Origin: Bicyclus anynana
Lineage: Eukaryota > Arthropoda > Insecta > Lepidoptera > Nymphalidae
Assembly (NCBI RefSeq): GCF_947172395.1
Contig: NC_069094.1
Span: 7,430,292-7,494,291, forward strand
Length of the DNA: 64,000 nt
Reading direction: 5' to 3'
The notes under the pieces were generated by a model. The model was not told the DNA's origin and made no database searches. It saw only the letters and a program-made list of their open reading frames with translations. Below are positions 36,380 to 46,264 of this stretch, piece by piece. Within the stretch, counting starts at the first letter, position 1; each line of letters opens with the position of its first letter. Position numbers and translations under genes: made by a program.

Positions 36380-36828
36380 ATTTAAATATTGGATAGAAGC
36401 AGGCGTTACTTTGCGGAAGTTCATCATGATTATATAATGATTTATTTATTTTGCTATCATCCGCGAAAAGTCAACGAATTTAAATATTGGATAGAAGCAG
36501 GCGTTACTTTGCGGAAGTTCATCATGATTATATAATGATTTATTTATTTTGCTATCATCCGCGAAAAGTCGACGAACCCATGCGACAACGTCACCCAGGT
36601 CCGACAAAATACTCTCTACGTACGTTTCACCCCTCTACAACGTGCAATTGCAAAGTTATTTTGCAATTGCACGTTGTAAAGTCAACATCTCCTGAGGATG
36701 CTCCGGTTTCGGGGTGAAACGTACGTAGAGAGTATTTTGTCGGACCTGGGTGACGTTGTCGCATGGGTTCGTCGACTTTTCGCGGATGATAGCAAAATAA
36801 ATAAATCATTATATAAATATCATTTAAT
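36380..36828. mobile_element. palindromic foldback element with a perfect 105-bp inverted repeat
   Basis: Two direct copies of a 98-bp unit (36380 and 36478, starting ATTTAAATATTGGATAGAAG) lead into a palindrome. Arm 36529-36633 and arm 36711-36815 are identical by eye over 105 bp. Between them is a second, inner hairpin of 18-bp perfect arms (36637-36654 and 36660-36677) and an unpaired GATGCTCCGGTTTCGG stretch. Small open frames on both strands are mirror by-products. Confidence 0.9.
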
Positions 36829-36867
36829 GAATTTAATGGATTTGCATTAAACAAAATTTACAAAAAT

Positions 36868-37064
36868 CTATACTAATATTATAAAGCTGAAGTTTGTTTG
36901 TTTGATTGATTGAACGCGCTAATCTCAGGAACATCTGGTCCGATTTGAAAATTTTTTTCAGTGTTAGATAACCCATTTATCGAGGAATGCTATAGGCTAT
37001 ATATTATCCCCGTATTCCTACGGAAACGGGAACCACGCGAGTGAAACCGCGTGGCTTCAGCTAG
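36868..37064 (+). mobile_element. Helitron-like element, subfamily 2 (HLE2), full length
   Basis: A|TCTATACTAATATTATAAAG at the 5' end and GAAACCGCGTGGCTTCAGCTAG|T at the 3' end show the expected 5' TC and 3' CTAG between host A and T. This is the clearest HLE2 in the window and directly abuts compound repeat copy 2. Confidence 0.9.
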
Positions 37065-37873
37065 TCATTCATAAATTGTACCACCGCCTTCAAAACGATC
37101 ATGAGGTTTCACATACATGTTGAACCTACAGATCGTTGTTGATGTTATTTTTGGCTTTTTAGCACATTTTTGTGTTTTTCAATTGTTTTTCCAAGTAGGT
37201 AAACATAAACATTATCAAAAATTCGAACATTGTTAAGTACTCAGAAAACTTACTTAAATACCGAAATAGTTACGTGGAATGAAAGTAACCGAAAGTAAAC
37301 AATGGCTTAAGTCCCTACACCTGGTAGTGTGCTTACAGACCAGTTTTGGAGACACTTATAAACAAATTAAAAAAAAAACGTACACTCTAAGACAAGGCAT
37401 AGTATGATCTCGGTTTTTATAAAGAAACATAATTGAAATGACAACCTTGTTCACTTAATTCACATTGAAGACAAATATTTAATTATTATCACTTTAGTTT
37501 TTTTTACTATCCATTAAGACATAGTTGAGAAACTCTTAAACATTTTTCTTGGCATTTTTTGTAGAAATTCACATTTTCGGCTTATGTTTTTTTGCTTCTA
37601 TAATAAGAACTATAAAGAAATACTTGGTTGTTTTCTTATTGGTATCCTTATACCTAATAAAAATCCTACAAATAACGCGAAAGTTTGTACGGATGTTTGT
37701 TATTCTTTAACGCCGCAACTACTAAATCGATTAGGCTGAGATTTAAAACGAATATAGATAAAACCCAGGATTAACACTTATGCTACTTTTTATCCCGGAA
37801 AGATCCATTATTCCCGTGGTATTAACGGAAAACTAAATTTCACGCTAACGAAGTTGCGGGCGTCCCGCTAGTG
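37061..37873 (+). repeat. ~0.8-kb compound repeat, copy 2 (contains HLE1)
   Basis: Co-linear with 30523-31345 with small indels. Both carry a GTAAACAA octamer (30757 and 37295). The HLE1 portion is 37664-37873, ending GGCGTCCCGCTAG. Confidence 0.85.
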
Positions 37874-38303
37874 TTACATACATTTGTTATTTATTGAAAG
37901 TAATTGCCAGTTTCGTTATAATAACTGTTCAGCTATTTATAATACTGAGTAGGTTATAAAACGTTTGTATACTTAATAGAAGCTTTTGAAGGCGGTCCCA
38001 AAAAACTTGGAAAAAATAGGTCTATAATTACGGCATTATCTAATTAGCTTGGCCCTGCCTTCTGTGAAAGAGCTATTAAAACATTTATTTCAATTTCTTG
38101 ATTTCACCATCATATATTAGAGATTATTTTGCTAGTTAACACATAATTTCACATTATTTCCAAACGTAACACGATTATTATTTGTAAGTCAAATAAACAT
38201 TAACTGTAAAATAAAGTCGATTGATAAGTTAATTTTTTTCAGTATGATAGATTAATAACTCAGCCGCCAACATGACATTTTTTTTGTGTTGCCACTAAAA
38301 TGA

Positions 38304-38355
38304 TCCACTGGACTTTCACGGCTCACGGCTTGATGAGCCGTGAAAGCCCAGTGGA
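38304..38355. repeat. inverted duplication of the SINE-A head
   Basis: TCCACTGGACTTTCACGGCT (38304 on) mirrors the first 22 bp of the SINE-A that starts at 38334, with an 8-bp loop. One mismatch (GGAC against GGGC). Probably a foldback created when the SINE inserted. Confidence 0.8.
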
Positions 38356-38648
38356 TATGACCTCTGCCTCCGATTCCGGAGGGCGTGGGTTCGAAACCGG
38401 TCCGGGGCACGCACCTCCAACTTTTCAGTTGTGTGCATTTTAAGAAATTAAATATCACGTGTCTCAAACGGTGAAGGAGAAACATCGTGAGGAAACCTGC
38501 ACATCAAAGAATTTTCTTAATTCTCTGTGTGTGTGAAGTCTGGCAATCCGCATTGGGCCAGTGTGGTGGACTATTGGCCTAACCCCTCTCAGTCTGAGAG
38601 GAGACTCAAGCTCAGCAGTGAGCCGAATATGAGTTGATAATGATGATG
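38334..38648 (+). mobile_element. SINE-A, full length, best preserved
   Basis: Head: A box AAGCCCAGTGG and B box GGTTCGAAACC. Body: 'CAACTTTTCAGTTGTGTGCA', 'ATATCACGTGTCTCAAACGG' and 'TCCGCATTGGGCCAGTGTGG'. 3' end: GAGCCGAATATGAG then TGATAATGATGATGA. I used this copy as the family reference. Confidence 0.9.
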
Positions 38649-38899
38649 ACTAAAATGACAATGCTTGTTTATTACGTCCCCATTATGTTGGCTAACACTT
38701 CAAACCGATCAGTAAGTAAATATACTCCTATTATAGCACAATGTTAGTTTTCACTGTTTAATGTAGTTCATCTTAGTATTATCGGCTGAATTAAAAAAAG
38801 GTTATACAATAACAGATTATCTATAGTCGGAAGATTAATTCCAGTCAGTAAAATGACAAGTACAACTGTCACTGAAATGTTAAATAACTAGTAAAATGT

Positions 38900-39078
38900 C
38901 ATTTCAAAATCAAAATCAAAAATCATTTATTTCAAGTAGGCTCAGTTTACAAGCACTTTTGACACGTCAGTTGACTATTTGTAAAGATTCTACCACCGGT
39001 TCGGAAGGCAGGTTCTGCTGAGAAGATACCGGCAAGAAACTCAACAGTTGCTCTTTTGAAAATTCAGTGACATTTGCA
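38900..39078 (-). mobile_element. LINE 3'-end fragment with (TTTGA)n-type tail
   Basis: On the minus strand it reads 'CCTGCCTTCCGAACCGGTGG', 'GTCAACTGACGTGTCAAAAG', 'CTACTTGAAATAAATGA' and a TTTTGATTTTGATTTTGA tail. This is the common 3' UTR end of a lepidopteran CR1/Jockey-type LINE. Confidence 0.7.
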
Positions 39079-39114
39079 CTTGTTATTTTAGTGACTGGAA
39101 CTAATAATCGTACT

Positions 39115-39420
39115 ATGGCCTTGACTACAATCTCACCTGATGGTAAGTGATGATGCACTCTAAGATGGAAGCGGGCTAACTTGTTAGGAGGAGGATGAGA
39201 ATCCACACCCCTTTCGGTTTCTACACGGCATCGTACTGGAACGCTAAATCGCTTGGTGGTACGTCTTTGCCGGTAGGGTGGTAACTAGCCACGCCGAAGC
39301 CTCCCATCAGCCAGTTCTGGACAAATTAAGAAAATCTCGATCTACCCAGCCGGGGATCGAACCCAGGACCTCCGTTTTGTAAATCCACCGCGCATACCAC
39401 TGCGCCACGGAGGCCGTCAA
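39115..39420 (-). mobile_element. SINE-B, full length
   Basis: Minus-strand head GGCCTCCGTGGCGCAGTGGT contains a perfect A box; B box GGTTCGATCCC is perfect. Body words 'CGCTAAATCGCTTGG' and 'CACCCCTTTCGGTTTCTACA' define the family. The tail ends near GACTACAATCTCACC. Confidence 0.9.
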
Positions 39421-39874
39421 AATATATTATGATAAAAAGAAATAGAAGGTAGGGACATACTAAACAGCGCAGAGCAGCCTTTATTAAGGCTAAAGCAATA
39501 TATTACGTTTCGTAATAGAACATTAGGATTCAATTAGGTATAATTTTTGGTTCCAACAACGCTGAATAGGTGCCTACTCTATTAAACAACCGAAACTTTC
39601 CGAAGCCCCTAAGTCAATTGGGTCGATATCGTTTATACAAACGCTACCAAGGCCACTGTCCACTGATCCACGCGATCATACCTACTAAATCGAATCAATT
39701 CAAATTGATTATGCACGATGGACCTGGAATGTAGTCATTTGCTTTAAATTAACTTGTATTATAATAAAAAGTGTCTAACAATCGTTTAATAAAAAGCCTA
39801 AATTGGAAAATGAATTTAAGAGTAAAAAAAATCATTTTGTAACATTTGTAGAATTTTAGTCAGGTAATCAAGCC

Positions 39875-40055
39875 TTTGCTAATTGAACCCAGGACCTCGA
39901 GATATAAAGGTTCCTGGGTTCGATTTCTGGGTTAGGCTTTATAAGATACTGAGTCCTATATCCTCTAGGACAATTTTCTATTTTTCAGTTTAATTTCTCA
40001 GCCCGGAGTTAGGAAGTAGATAGTGTTACACCCACATGCCTTGTAGAGGAGATTA
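39875..40055 (+). mobile_element. tRNA-type SINE remnant with damaged head
   Basis: GGTTCCTGGGTTCGATTTC contains a B box (GGTTCGATTTC). It is preceded by its own inverse (GAACCCAGGACCT), giving a small hairpin at the head. The body 'TCAGCCCGGAGTTAGG...GTGTTACACCCACATGCC' matches 43870-43930. Confidence 0.5.
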
Positions 40056-40056
40056 A

Positions 40057-40218
40057 AGTTAGCCCTTGACTAAAATCTCACCTGATGGTAAGTGATGATG
40101 TAATCTAAGATGGGAGCTAACTTGTTAGGAGGTGGATGAAAATCCACACCCCTTTCGGTTTCTACACATCATACCGGAACGCTAAATCGCTTGGCAGTAC
40201 GATTTTGTCGGTAGGGTT
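40057..40218 (-). mobile_element. SINE-B, head-truncated
   Basis: Contains AGCCCTTGACTAAAATCTCA through 'GGAACGCTAAATCGCTTGG'. The head portion was replaced or cut at the junction with the MITE fragment at 40219. Confidence 0.75.
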
Positions 40219-40302
40219 TTCTAATTTTAATTCTATTTCTAATTTGTGTGTTGGTAAACAGTGCACATCGAGTATGGCTTTAGTATATGTATAGTAGTAG
40301 AC
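40219..40302. repeat. right half of the MITE family seen at 35434
   Basis: 'ATTTGTGTGTTGGTAAACAG' and 'GTATGGCTTTAGTATA' match the right end of the 35434-35740 family. Confidence 0.6.
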
Positions 40303-40354
40303 GAGTAAAATCATATTATATTGAAACACATTAGATTTGAGCATGAGTATTAAT

Positions 40355-40661
40355 TATCAACCCATATTCGGCTCACTGCTGAGCTCGAGTCTCCTCTCAG
40401 AATGAGAAGGCTTAGGCTAATAGTCCACCCAATGGCCCGGGCCCAATGCCGATTGGCAGACTTCACACACGCAGAGAATTAAGAAAATTCTCTGGTATGC
40501 AGGTTTCCTCACGATGTTTTCCTTCACAGTTGAGACACGTGATTTTTATTTTCTTAAAATGCACACAACTGAAAAGTTGGAGGTGCATGCCCCGGACCGG
40601 ATTCGAACCCGCACCTTCTAGAATCGGAGGCAGAGGTCTTATCCACTAGGCTATCACGGCT
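40355..40661 (-). mobile_element. SINE-A, full length
   Basis: Full-length minus copy. Minus-strand B box GGTTCGAATCC is perfect. A small GGCCCGGGCCC palindromic insertion lies at 40434-40444. Confidence 0.85.
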
Positions 40662-40673
40662 CTATATATAGCA

Positions 40674-41170
40674 CTAGCGGACGCCCGCGACTTCGTCCGC
40701 GTAAAAATTGATGTAAACTTCTCTACCTCTACCTTACCCAACCCTACCCTACCCTACCCCTACCTTACTCCTATCCTACCGCTAACGCTAACCCTACCAT
40801 CCCCCCACCTTACCCCTACCCTAACCCTACCCGTAACCTATCCATACCCTACCCTACCCTAACCCTAATCTACCCCTACCTTACCCCTACCCTAACCGTA
40901 CCCTACCCGTACCCTACCCCTATCCTACTCCTCCCCTACCCTATACGTTCCATACCCTTCCCCTACCTCTACCTCGCCCCTACCCTACACTACCCCTACC
41001 TTATTCGTACCCTACCCTACCCTACCCTACCCTACACTTTCCCTAAATTACCCCTACCCTACCTCTATCCTACCCCTTCCCTACCCCTATCCTATCCCTA
41101 CCCTCAGCAAAATTGGTCCAGCCTTTTGTACGTGGTGCAATGACCAAAAGACTATAATTTCCCAAGCGAC
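40674..41170 (-). mobile_element. Helitron-like element carrying a CCCTA minisatellite
   Basis: Opens ACTAGCGGACGCCCGCGACT (HLE terminus), then 'AAAAATTGATGTAAACTTC', then the CCCTA-rich array at 40718-41105, then 'AGCAAAATTGGTCCAGCC' and 'GACTTCTATGCTAATACT'. The latter words probably mark the other side of the same element family. Confidence 0.7.
40718..41105 (+). repeat. imperfect (CCCTA)n / (CCCCTA)n array
   Basis: About 390 bp of CCTACCCTACC-type repeats with single-base and length variants. The motif differs from the insect telomeric repeat (TTAGG/CCTAA), so it is not a canonical telomere tract. A short reverse-strand relative (GGGTAGGGTAGGGGTAGGG) is at 46778-46835. Confidence 0.9.
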
Positions 41171-41171
41171 T

Positions 41172-41362
41172 TCTATGCTAATACTATAAAGAGGTAAAGT
41201 TTGTGTGGTTGTCGGGGGTAATCTCTGGATCTACTGGACCGATTTGGAAAATTCTTTTACCAATAGAAAGCTACATTATTTGCGAGTGTCATAGGCTATG
41301 TTTGGTTCTCATATTCACACGGGAACGGGAACCACGTAATTGAAACCGCGGGGCGTCATATA
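41172..41362 (+). mobile_element. Helitron-like element, subfamily 3 (HLE3)
   Basis: ACTATAAAGAGGTAAAGTTT, 'GTAATCTCTGGATCTACTGG', 'CACACGGGAACGGGAACC' and 'GAAACCGCGGGGCGTCATAT'. It is adjacent to the end of the CCCTA-bearing element. Confidence 0.75.
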
Positions 41363-41724
41363 GCGGCATTTCTGCGACTTTCAGAAATTTTGTATTATCT
41401 CCGAAACTATTTAACTAATTAACATACTGTAAAGGGCAAATCTTATCTCTAAAATATCCTTGTGATTATTAAATAATTTATTTGGATAAGGATTTAAGTT
41501 TAGTTGTGTAAATAATGACGTAAACCTCAATTTAAAATTTTAATAATTTATTAAAGTACTAAAGGTACTATATCTGCTAAAATATAAAAGATAGATATAT
41601 GGTGTCGCGGACTTTTTTGTAGAACTTTTAAAGGTTCAAAAAGCCTCCATACATTTATTTCAGTTATACGCAATGGTTGAGGCAGCGCATGCGAATAAGT
41701 AAGTTTTTCGGTCCGACCTGTAAG

Positions 41725-41936
41725 AGAAAACCCGCGATAACTCAGTAGTTATAAATGATAGAAATATAAAATATAGCCTATAGCACTCCTCGATAACGTA
41801 GCATTCTACTGGTGAAAGAATTTTTAAAATCGGACCAGTAGTTCCGAAGATTACCCCATTTCAAAAAATTGTTACAAACTTACAAACTTACAAACTTACA
41901 AACTTTACCTCTTTATAATATTAGTATAGATGAGTA
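41725..41936 (-). mobile_element. Helitron-like element, subfamily 3 (HLE3)
   Basis: Runs from AACCCGCGATAACTC through 'CACTCCTCGATAACGTAGCA' to four ACAAACTT repeats and 'CTCTTTATAATATTAGTATAG'. Oriented opposite to 41172-41362. Confidence 0.75.
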
Positions 41937-42424
41937 TGCTTAAATCTAATGTTTTTGAATTTATTATTATTTTAATGCCATAAACTTAACTTTTTTTTTT
42001 AATTTTCATATTGCTAAACAGATCTCAACGTTTTTGTTCGTCGATTTTTTCAGTAAAAAAGTTGGACAAGTCAACAAAAAGTTGACAATCACAGATTATA
42101 ATTTCAGTTTTCAACTTTTTATTGTAATCAAAAACCTGAAATTAGATTGGAATCTGTAAATCAAATTTGACTGTTTCACAACTTGTAATTTGCCATCTCG
42201 TTAAGCCGGAGACTGACTGACGTTTAGAGAATTGCGTAGGTACAAGAAAACGAAATTATACAAATTTCAATTTAAATAATACTTACCAACTGTAATAAAC
42301 AAACGGCTAACTCCACCGTCCGACATGACCAACTATTTTAGAACTCGTACATTGTTCTTAATCATGAACTTATTCGTGCAACGCCGCGTAAACCAAATGC
42401 ATTATACCTGTTATAATATTATGC

Positions 42425-42832
42425 ACTAGCGGATGCCCGCGACTTCGTCCGCCTTAATCTGGATTAAAGAGGTCTAAGGGTACCCTAGGGCCCTTACAGT
42501 AGTATCGCTGTAAAAATTAGTAACTTCTCCCGTTTTCCCAACATTTCCTTTCACTGCTCTGCTCCTATTGATGGTAGTGTGATGAAAAGTATACTATAAC
42601 CTGCCCAGGAGTATGAAGAATAATTGTACCAAGTTTCGTTAAAATCCGTCAAGTAGTTTTTGTTTCTATTACGAATATACATACAGATAAGACAGACAGA
42701 CAAAGATTTTACTGATTTCATTTCTGGCATCAGTATCGATTACTAATCAACCTCTGATAGTTATTTTGGAAATATATTTCATGTACAGAATTGACCTCTC
42801 TACAGATTTATTATAGTATAGATAGATATAGA
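42425..42832 (-). mobile_element. Helitron-like element, subfamily 5, long copy
   Basis: Opens CTAGCGGATGCCCGCGACTT and runs 'CAGTAGTATCGCTGTAAAAA', 'GTTTCGTTAAAATCCGTC', 'ACAGACAGACAAAG', 'CATTTCTGGCATCAGTATCG' and 'GACCTCTCTACAGATTTATT' to a TATAGATAG end. A more complete version of 2985-3345. Confidence 0.8.
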
Positions 42833-42865
42833 TTAGGTGATATATACATATAAAATCACAGAAGC

Positions 42866-42925
42866 AGACGCCCCACGGTTTCACCCGCGTAGTTCACGTT
42901 CTGCGGAACTAAAATATAGCATAAT
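42866..42925 (-). mobile_element. HLE2 3'-end fragment
   Basis: GCAGACGCCCCACGGTTTCA and CCCGCGTAGTTCACG are the HLE2 terminus; only about 60 bp remain. Confidence 0.6.
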
Positions 42926-43327
42926 ACACTAAGATAGTTTAAATCCATCAAATCCAAACACAACAGTAGTAGCATTATCCGTTAAATCAATACAAAAAAT
43001 TCCTAATTACTTAATTAGTTTTTCATTAATATCTAAGCATTAAATAAATGCTTTTTAGATAAAAATAAACTAATTATGTACCGTCTGCACAAAAAAGAAA
43101 ATTAACAAATAAACATCGGCGTGAGGTTATCTAGGAAGCAAAAAAGCGAGGTTAGTTTTACTTCAGAGGTTTTTATTCTATAGCCTTAGCGCGTTTAGTT
43201 TATTGATTATAATGAAAAATCATAGTTTTAAACTACCACTAAGTAGTAAAAACTAATTCAATAGTCGAGTATACGAAAACACTATGCGGATGCACTACGA
43301 ATCTGACTGAGATAGAAGTTGTAAGCG

Positions 43328-43810
43328 TTGATAGCCCAGTGGAGAGTGCCATCAATTTTTAGGGCGTAGGTTCGAATCCGGTCCGGTCCAACTTTTAATT
43401 GCTAATTTAAACGTGCATTTTAAGACAATCACGTTTAAATATTACGTTTAAATAAAACGGTGAAGGAAAAATATCGTACGGAAACCTGCATACCTACCTG
43501 AGAATTTTCTTAATACTCGTAATCTACATGTGTGAAGCCAACCCACATTAGGCCAGTGTCATGATTTATTAGCCTAACCCGTTCTGATTCTGAGAGGAGA
43601 CTCGTGCTCAACTGTGTGCCGAATATGGGTTGTTAACGACGAGAATGAAGTGACACGACCTGAGAATTTTCTTAATATTCGTAATCTACGTCTGTGAAGC
43701 CAACCCCAATTGGGCCAGTGTCGTGATTTATTACCCTAACTCGTTCTGATTCTGAGAGGAGACTAGTGCTCAACAGTGAGCCGAATATGGGTTGTTAACG
43801 ACGAGCATAA
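43328..43810 (+). mobile_element. SINE-A with tandemly duplicated 3' half
   Basis: The full SINE-A (43328-43650; B box GGTTCGAATCC) is followed by a second copy of its last ~150 bp (43662-43810). Both end GCCGAATATGGGTTGTTAAC and GACGAG. The two halves share the private variants 'AATCTACRT' and 'GATTTATTA.CCTAAC', so the duplication happened after insertion. Confidence 0.85.
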
Positions 43811-43811
43811 T

Positions 43812-44035
43812 GTTACACCTGATTAAACCAATCAGACTATGAGATACTGAGTTTTTCATACGTCCAAGAAATTTTCAGTAACAATTCTCAGCCAGGACTT
43901 GGAACGTTGATGGTATCACACCCCAGCGTCTAAGCCCACCAACCCGCATTGGAGCTGTATGGTGAGGTAAGCTCCACATCCTATGTCATAGAGCTCACTC
44001 TATGGAGGACCCTTAAAATGGGCAGACATTTATGA
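43812..44035 (+). mobile_element. tRNA-type SINE remnant (SINE-D body)
   Basis: Contains 'GAGATACTGAG', 'TTCTCAGCCAGGACTTGG', 'GCCCACCAACCCGCATTGGA' and 'CTCTATGGAGGACCC', the body of a common lepidopteran SINE without its tRNA-like head. Confidence 0.5.
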
Positions 44036-44038
44036 TGA

Positions 44039-44221
44039 ACTAGCTGACGCCGCGCGGTTTCACCCGCGTGGTTTCCGTTCGCGCAGGAATGTGGGATAAT
44101 ATATAGCCTATAGCCTTCCTCGATAAATGGGCTATTTAACACTGAAAGAATTTTTCAAATCGGACCAGTAATTTCTGAGATGAGCGCGTTCAATCAAACA
44201 AACAAACTCTTCAGCTTTATT
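44039..44221 (-). mobile_element. HLE2 lacking its extreme 5' end
   Basis: Runs from AACTAGCTGACGCCGCGCGG to AACTCTTCAGCTTTA. The expected TAATATTAGTATAGAT terminus is replaced by the block starting at 44222, which suggests interruption there. Confidence 0.85.
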
Positions 44222-45063
44222 ATCAAAAATGAAAAAAAATTTTTTTTTTCATTCTTCTCACAATTCTGTATTAGTGACTTGAAAAATTTAAGAAAAAAAA
44301 AAATCGAAAATTTTTGAGAAATGACATGACATTTTCAGAGCGAAATTCTTGCTCCTTTAATTTTTTCAAAAATTCGATCAAGTGGGAAAAAAAAACGGTT
44401 GGCTGGATTGAATTGAAACTTTGTAGGGTTTTTGTGGATATATTGAACAGTAAAAGGCACACTTAACGTCAGTGGTTTCCGCAATATTTTTGATTGAGCG
44501 CTTGATTTTCCAAAAAACGACAAAAAGCCCTTTTTTGGATGCTTTTTCAAATTCATGTAATGATTGAAAAAAATTTTTTTTTTCAAAATTCAATTGCCAA
44601 TCCTTGTAGAGAATTTATTCAAGTTTTTAAAATCAACCTCAAAATTTCTGTGCGATCATTGGTTGCTGAGATATTGGTAATCAAAGACAAAATGATCTTT
44701 TTCCATTCAAACATCGATATCTCAGCGAGAAATGCTCGTATCGAGACTTAAAAAAAACGAAATTAAATCTGAATAAACAAGCTATCCGGTCCATATGGAG
44801 GTTGAGTCGAAAAAATTTTTTCCACGTCCGTAGATTAAAAAAAAAACCAAAAAAATTTCAAAAATTTTTTTTTCGGTGGTTTTCTTATGATTACTCGAAA
44901 AATATTTTCAAAAAAAAAATTTCAAACTCAGATCCAAAAACTAAACACTTAGAGCTACAATTTGCTTTTTTTTTTTTGCTGTACGACCATTTTTGTATAA
45001 GTTACAGCCTGTTGAAAATCCCCCAAAAATTTGGATTTTTTTTATGCTCCCTTAATTTTTGTG
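44222..45063. other. 842-bp block of unusual composition inserted at an HLE2 end
   Basis: Very rich in long A and T runs (GAAAAAAAATTTTTTTTTTC and similar), with sequence unlike anything else in the window. Notable words are 'GCTGAGATAT' (44665-44674) mirrored by 'ATATCTCAGC' (44717-44726), and 'AGCTATCCGGTCCATATGGA'. Overlapping short open frames are poly-Phe/Lys/Asn translations of the runs. Flanks fit an insertion into the HLE2 end (AGCTTTA | ATAGTATATA). The origin is unknown. Confidence 0.5.
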
Positions 45064-45296
45064 CATAGTATATATTAATCAACACATACAAATAAAATGT
45101 ATGTTTATAATTTCAAAATAACGGTGTAAGTGCTTGTATATCCCGGAAAAATCCTTGGTTCCCGCAGGAATCTCTACGAATGTCTGCGATGTTACGGTAG
45201 TAGTTGATTATTATTGGACCATCAGTATGTCTATTCATATCATTATTAAAAATCTTCTATGTTACAAATAACATCATACATTTTTTTTTCTTTGCA

Positions 45297-45549
45297 AGTT
45301 AGCCCTTGACTACAATCGCACCTGATGATAAGTGATGATGGAATTTAAGATGGAAGCTAACTTCCTAGGAGGCGGATGAAAATCCACACCCCTTTCGGTT
45401 TCTACGCGACATCGTACCGGAACGGTAAATCGCCTGGCACTACGACCAGCCTGACCTGGACCAAAACCTCAATCCGCCCAGCCGGGGATCGAACTCAGGA
45501 CCTCCGTCTTGTAAACACCGCGCATACCACTGCACCACTGAGGCCGTCA
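45297..45549 (-). mobile_element. SINE-B, near full length
   Basis: GGCCTCAGTGGTGCAGTGGT head (A box with one change), B box AGTTCGATCCC, and body 'GTTTCTACGCGACATCGTAC'. A ~40-bp internal deletion lies around 45445. Confidence 0.85.
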
Positions 45550-45856
45550 AACACATATTTTCATACGATTTCGTTTAATAATTGATTCAACGCTTACGAT
45601 ACGAATACATTTATAAATGTGCCGGGGTCATTATTCTGATACCTACAACTAATAATGTCGATCACAGTTTGAATAAATCTTTATCTTAAAAGTGTTATCA
45701 GTGTATGACGTTAAAGATATACAACGCACTATTGATTTTTAGAATAGTATACACATATAACCATATCAAATAAGTAGTATATGTAGTTTTAACAATGCCG
45801 ATGTATAATAAATAATACAATCTAAGAGAGAATAAAATAAAATCTAAAATCTAAAG

Positions 45857-46264
45857 TTTAGTATTTTAGTCGAGTACGAATCATTTTTGGCTTTACCGCC
45901 ATCGATCTCCTATTAAAAAGTGGATGCACAATCAGCGACCAAAAAACGTCCCCACTCAATGAGTGCCAAGCACAACTTCTTAGTACTCAATTCAAGTAGT
46001 CGCATTTGCAAATTCAAGCTTAAACTCAATTTTTAAGATTGAATTTGCTCTGAAGCCCAACTTCAGAGCAAATTCAAAGTTTATTGAATATTTGACAATA
46101 TTTAAAGGCCTTTAGGTGAAATTTTCTTGACCAATAATTCTAAAACTGTCAAAACAAAATTGGCCAGTTTTAAGTGAAATTTTGTACATGATTGTGCGTC
46201 CTTTTATTATAAGAGGTCAATGTTTACCGGCCAAAAATCGTTCGTGCTCTACTAAAATACTAAA
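45857..46264. mobile_element. 408-bp MITE with ~80-bp terminal inverted repeats
   Basis: TTTAGTATTTTAGTCGAG at the left is mirrored by CTCTACTAAAATACTAAA at the right; similarity continues through 'ATTTTTGGC' and 'GCACAATCA'. An inner hairpin (GAATTTGCTCTGAAGCCCAA with CTTCAGAGCAAATTC, ~46040-46078) lies near the centre. It has no ORF. Confidence 0.8.

Noticed and set aside
36487..36854. Two 75-codon frames (one per strand) with near-identical proteins
   Set aside because: They are mirror translations of the perfect palindrome, not genes.
40718..41105. CCCTA array as an interstitial telomere
   Set aside because: The insect telomere motif is TTAGG; these units are CCCTA/CCCCTA and lie inside an HLE-type element.
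44271..45068. Several 60-90-codon Phe/Lys/Asn-rich frames
   Set aside because: Translations of the A/T runs of the 842-bp block; overlapping on both strands with no domain.
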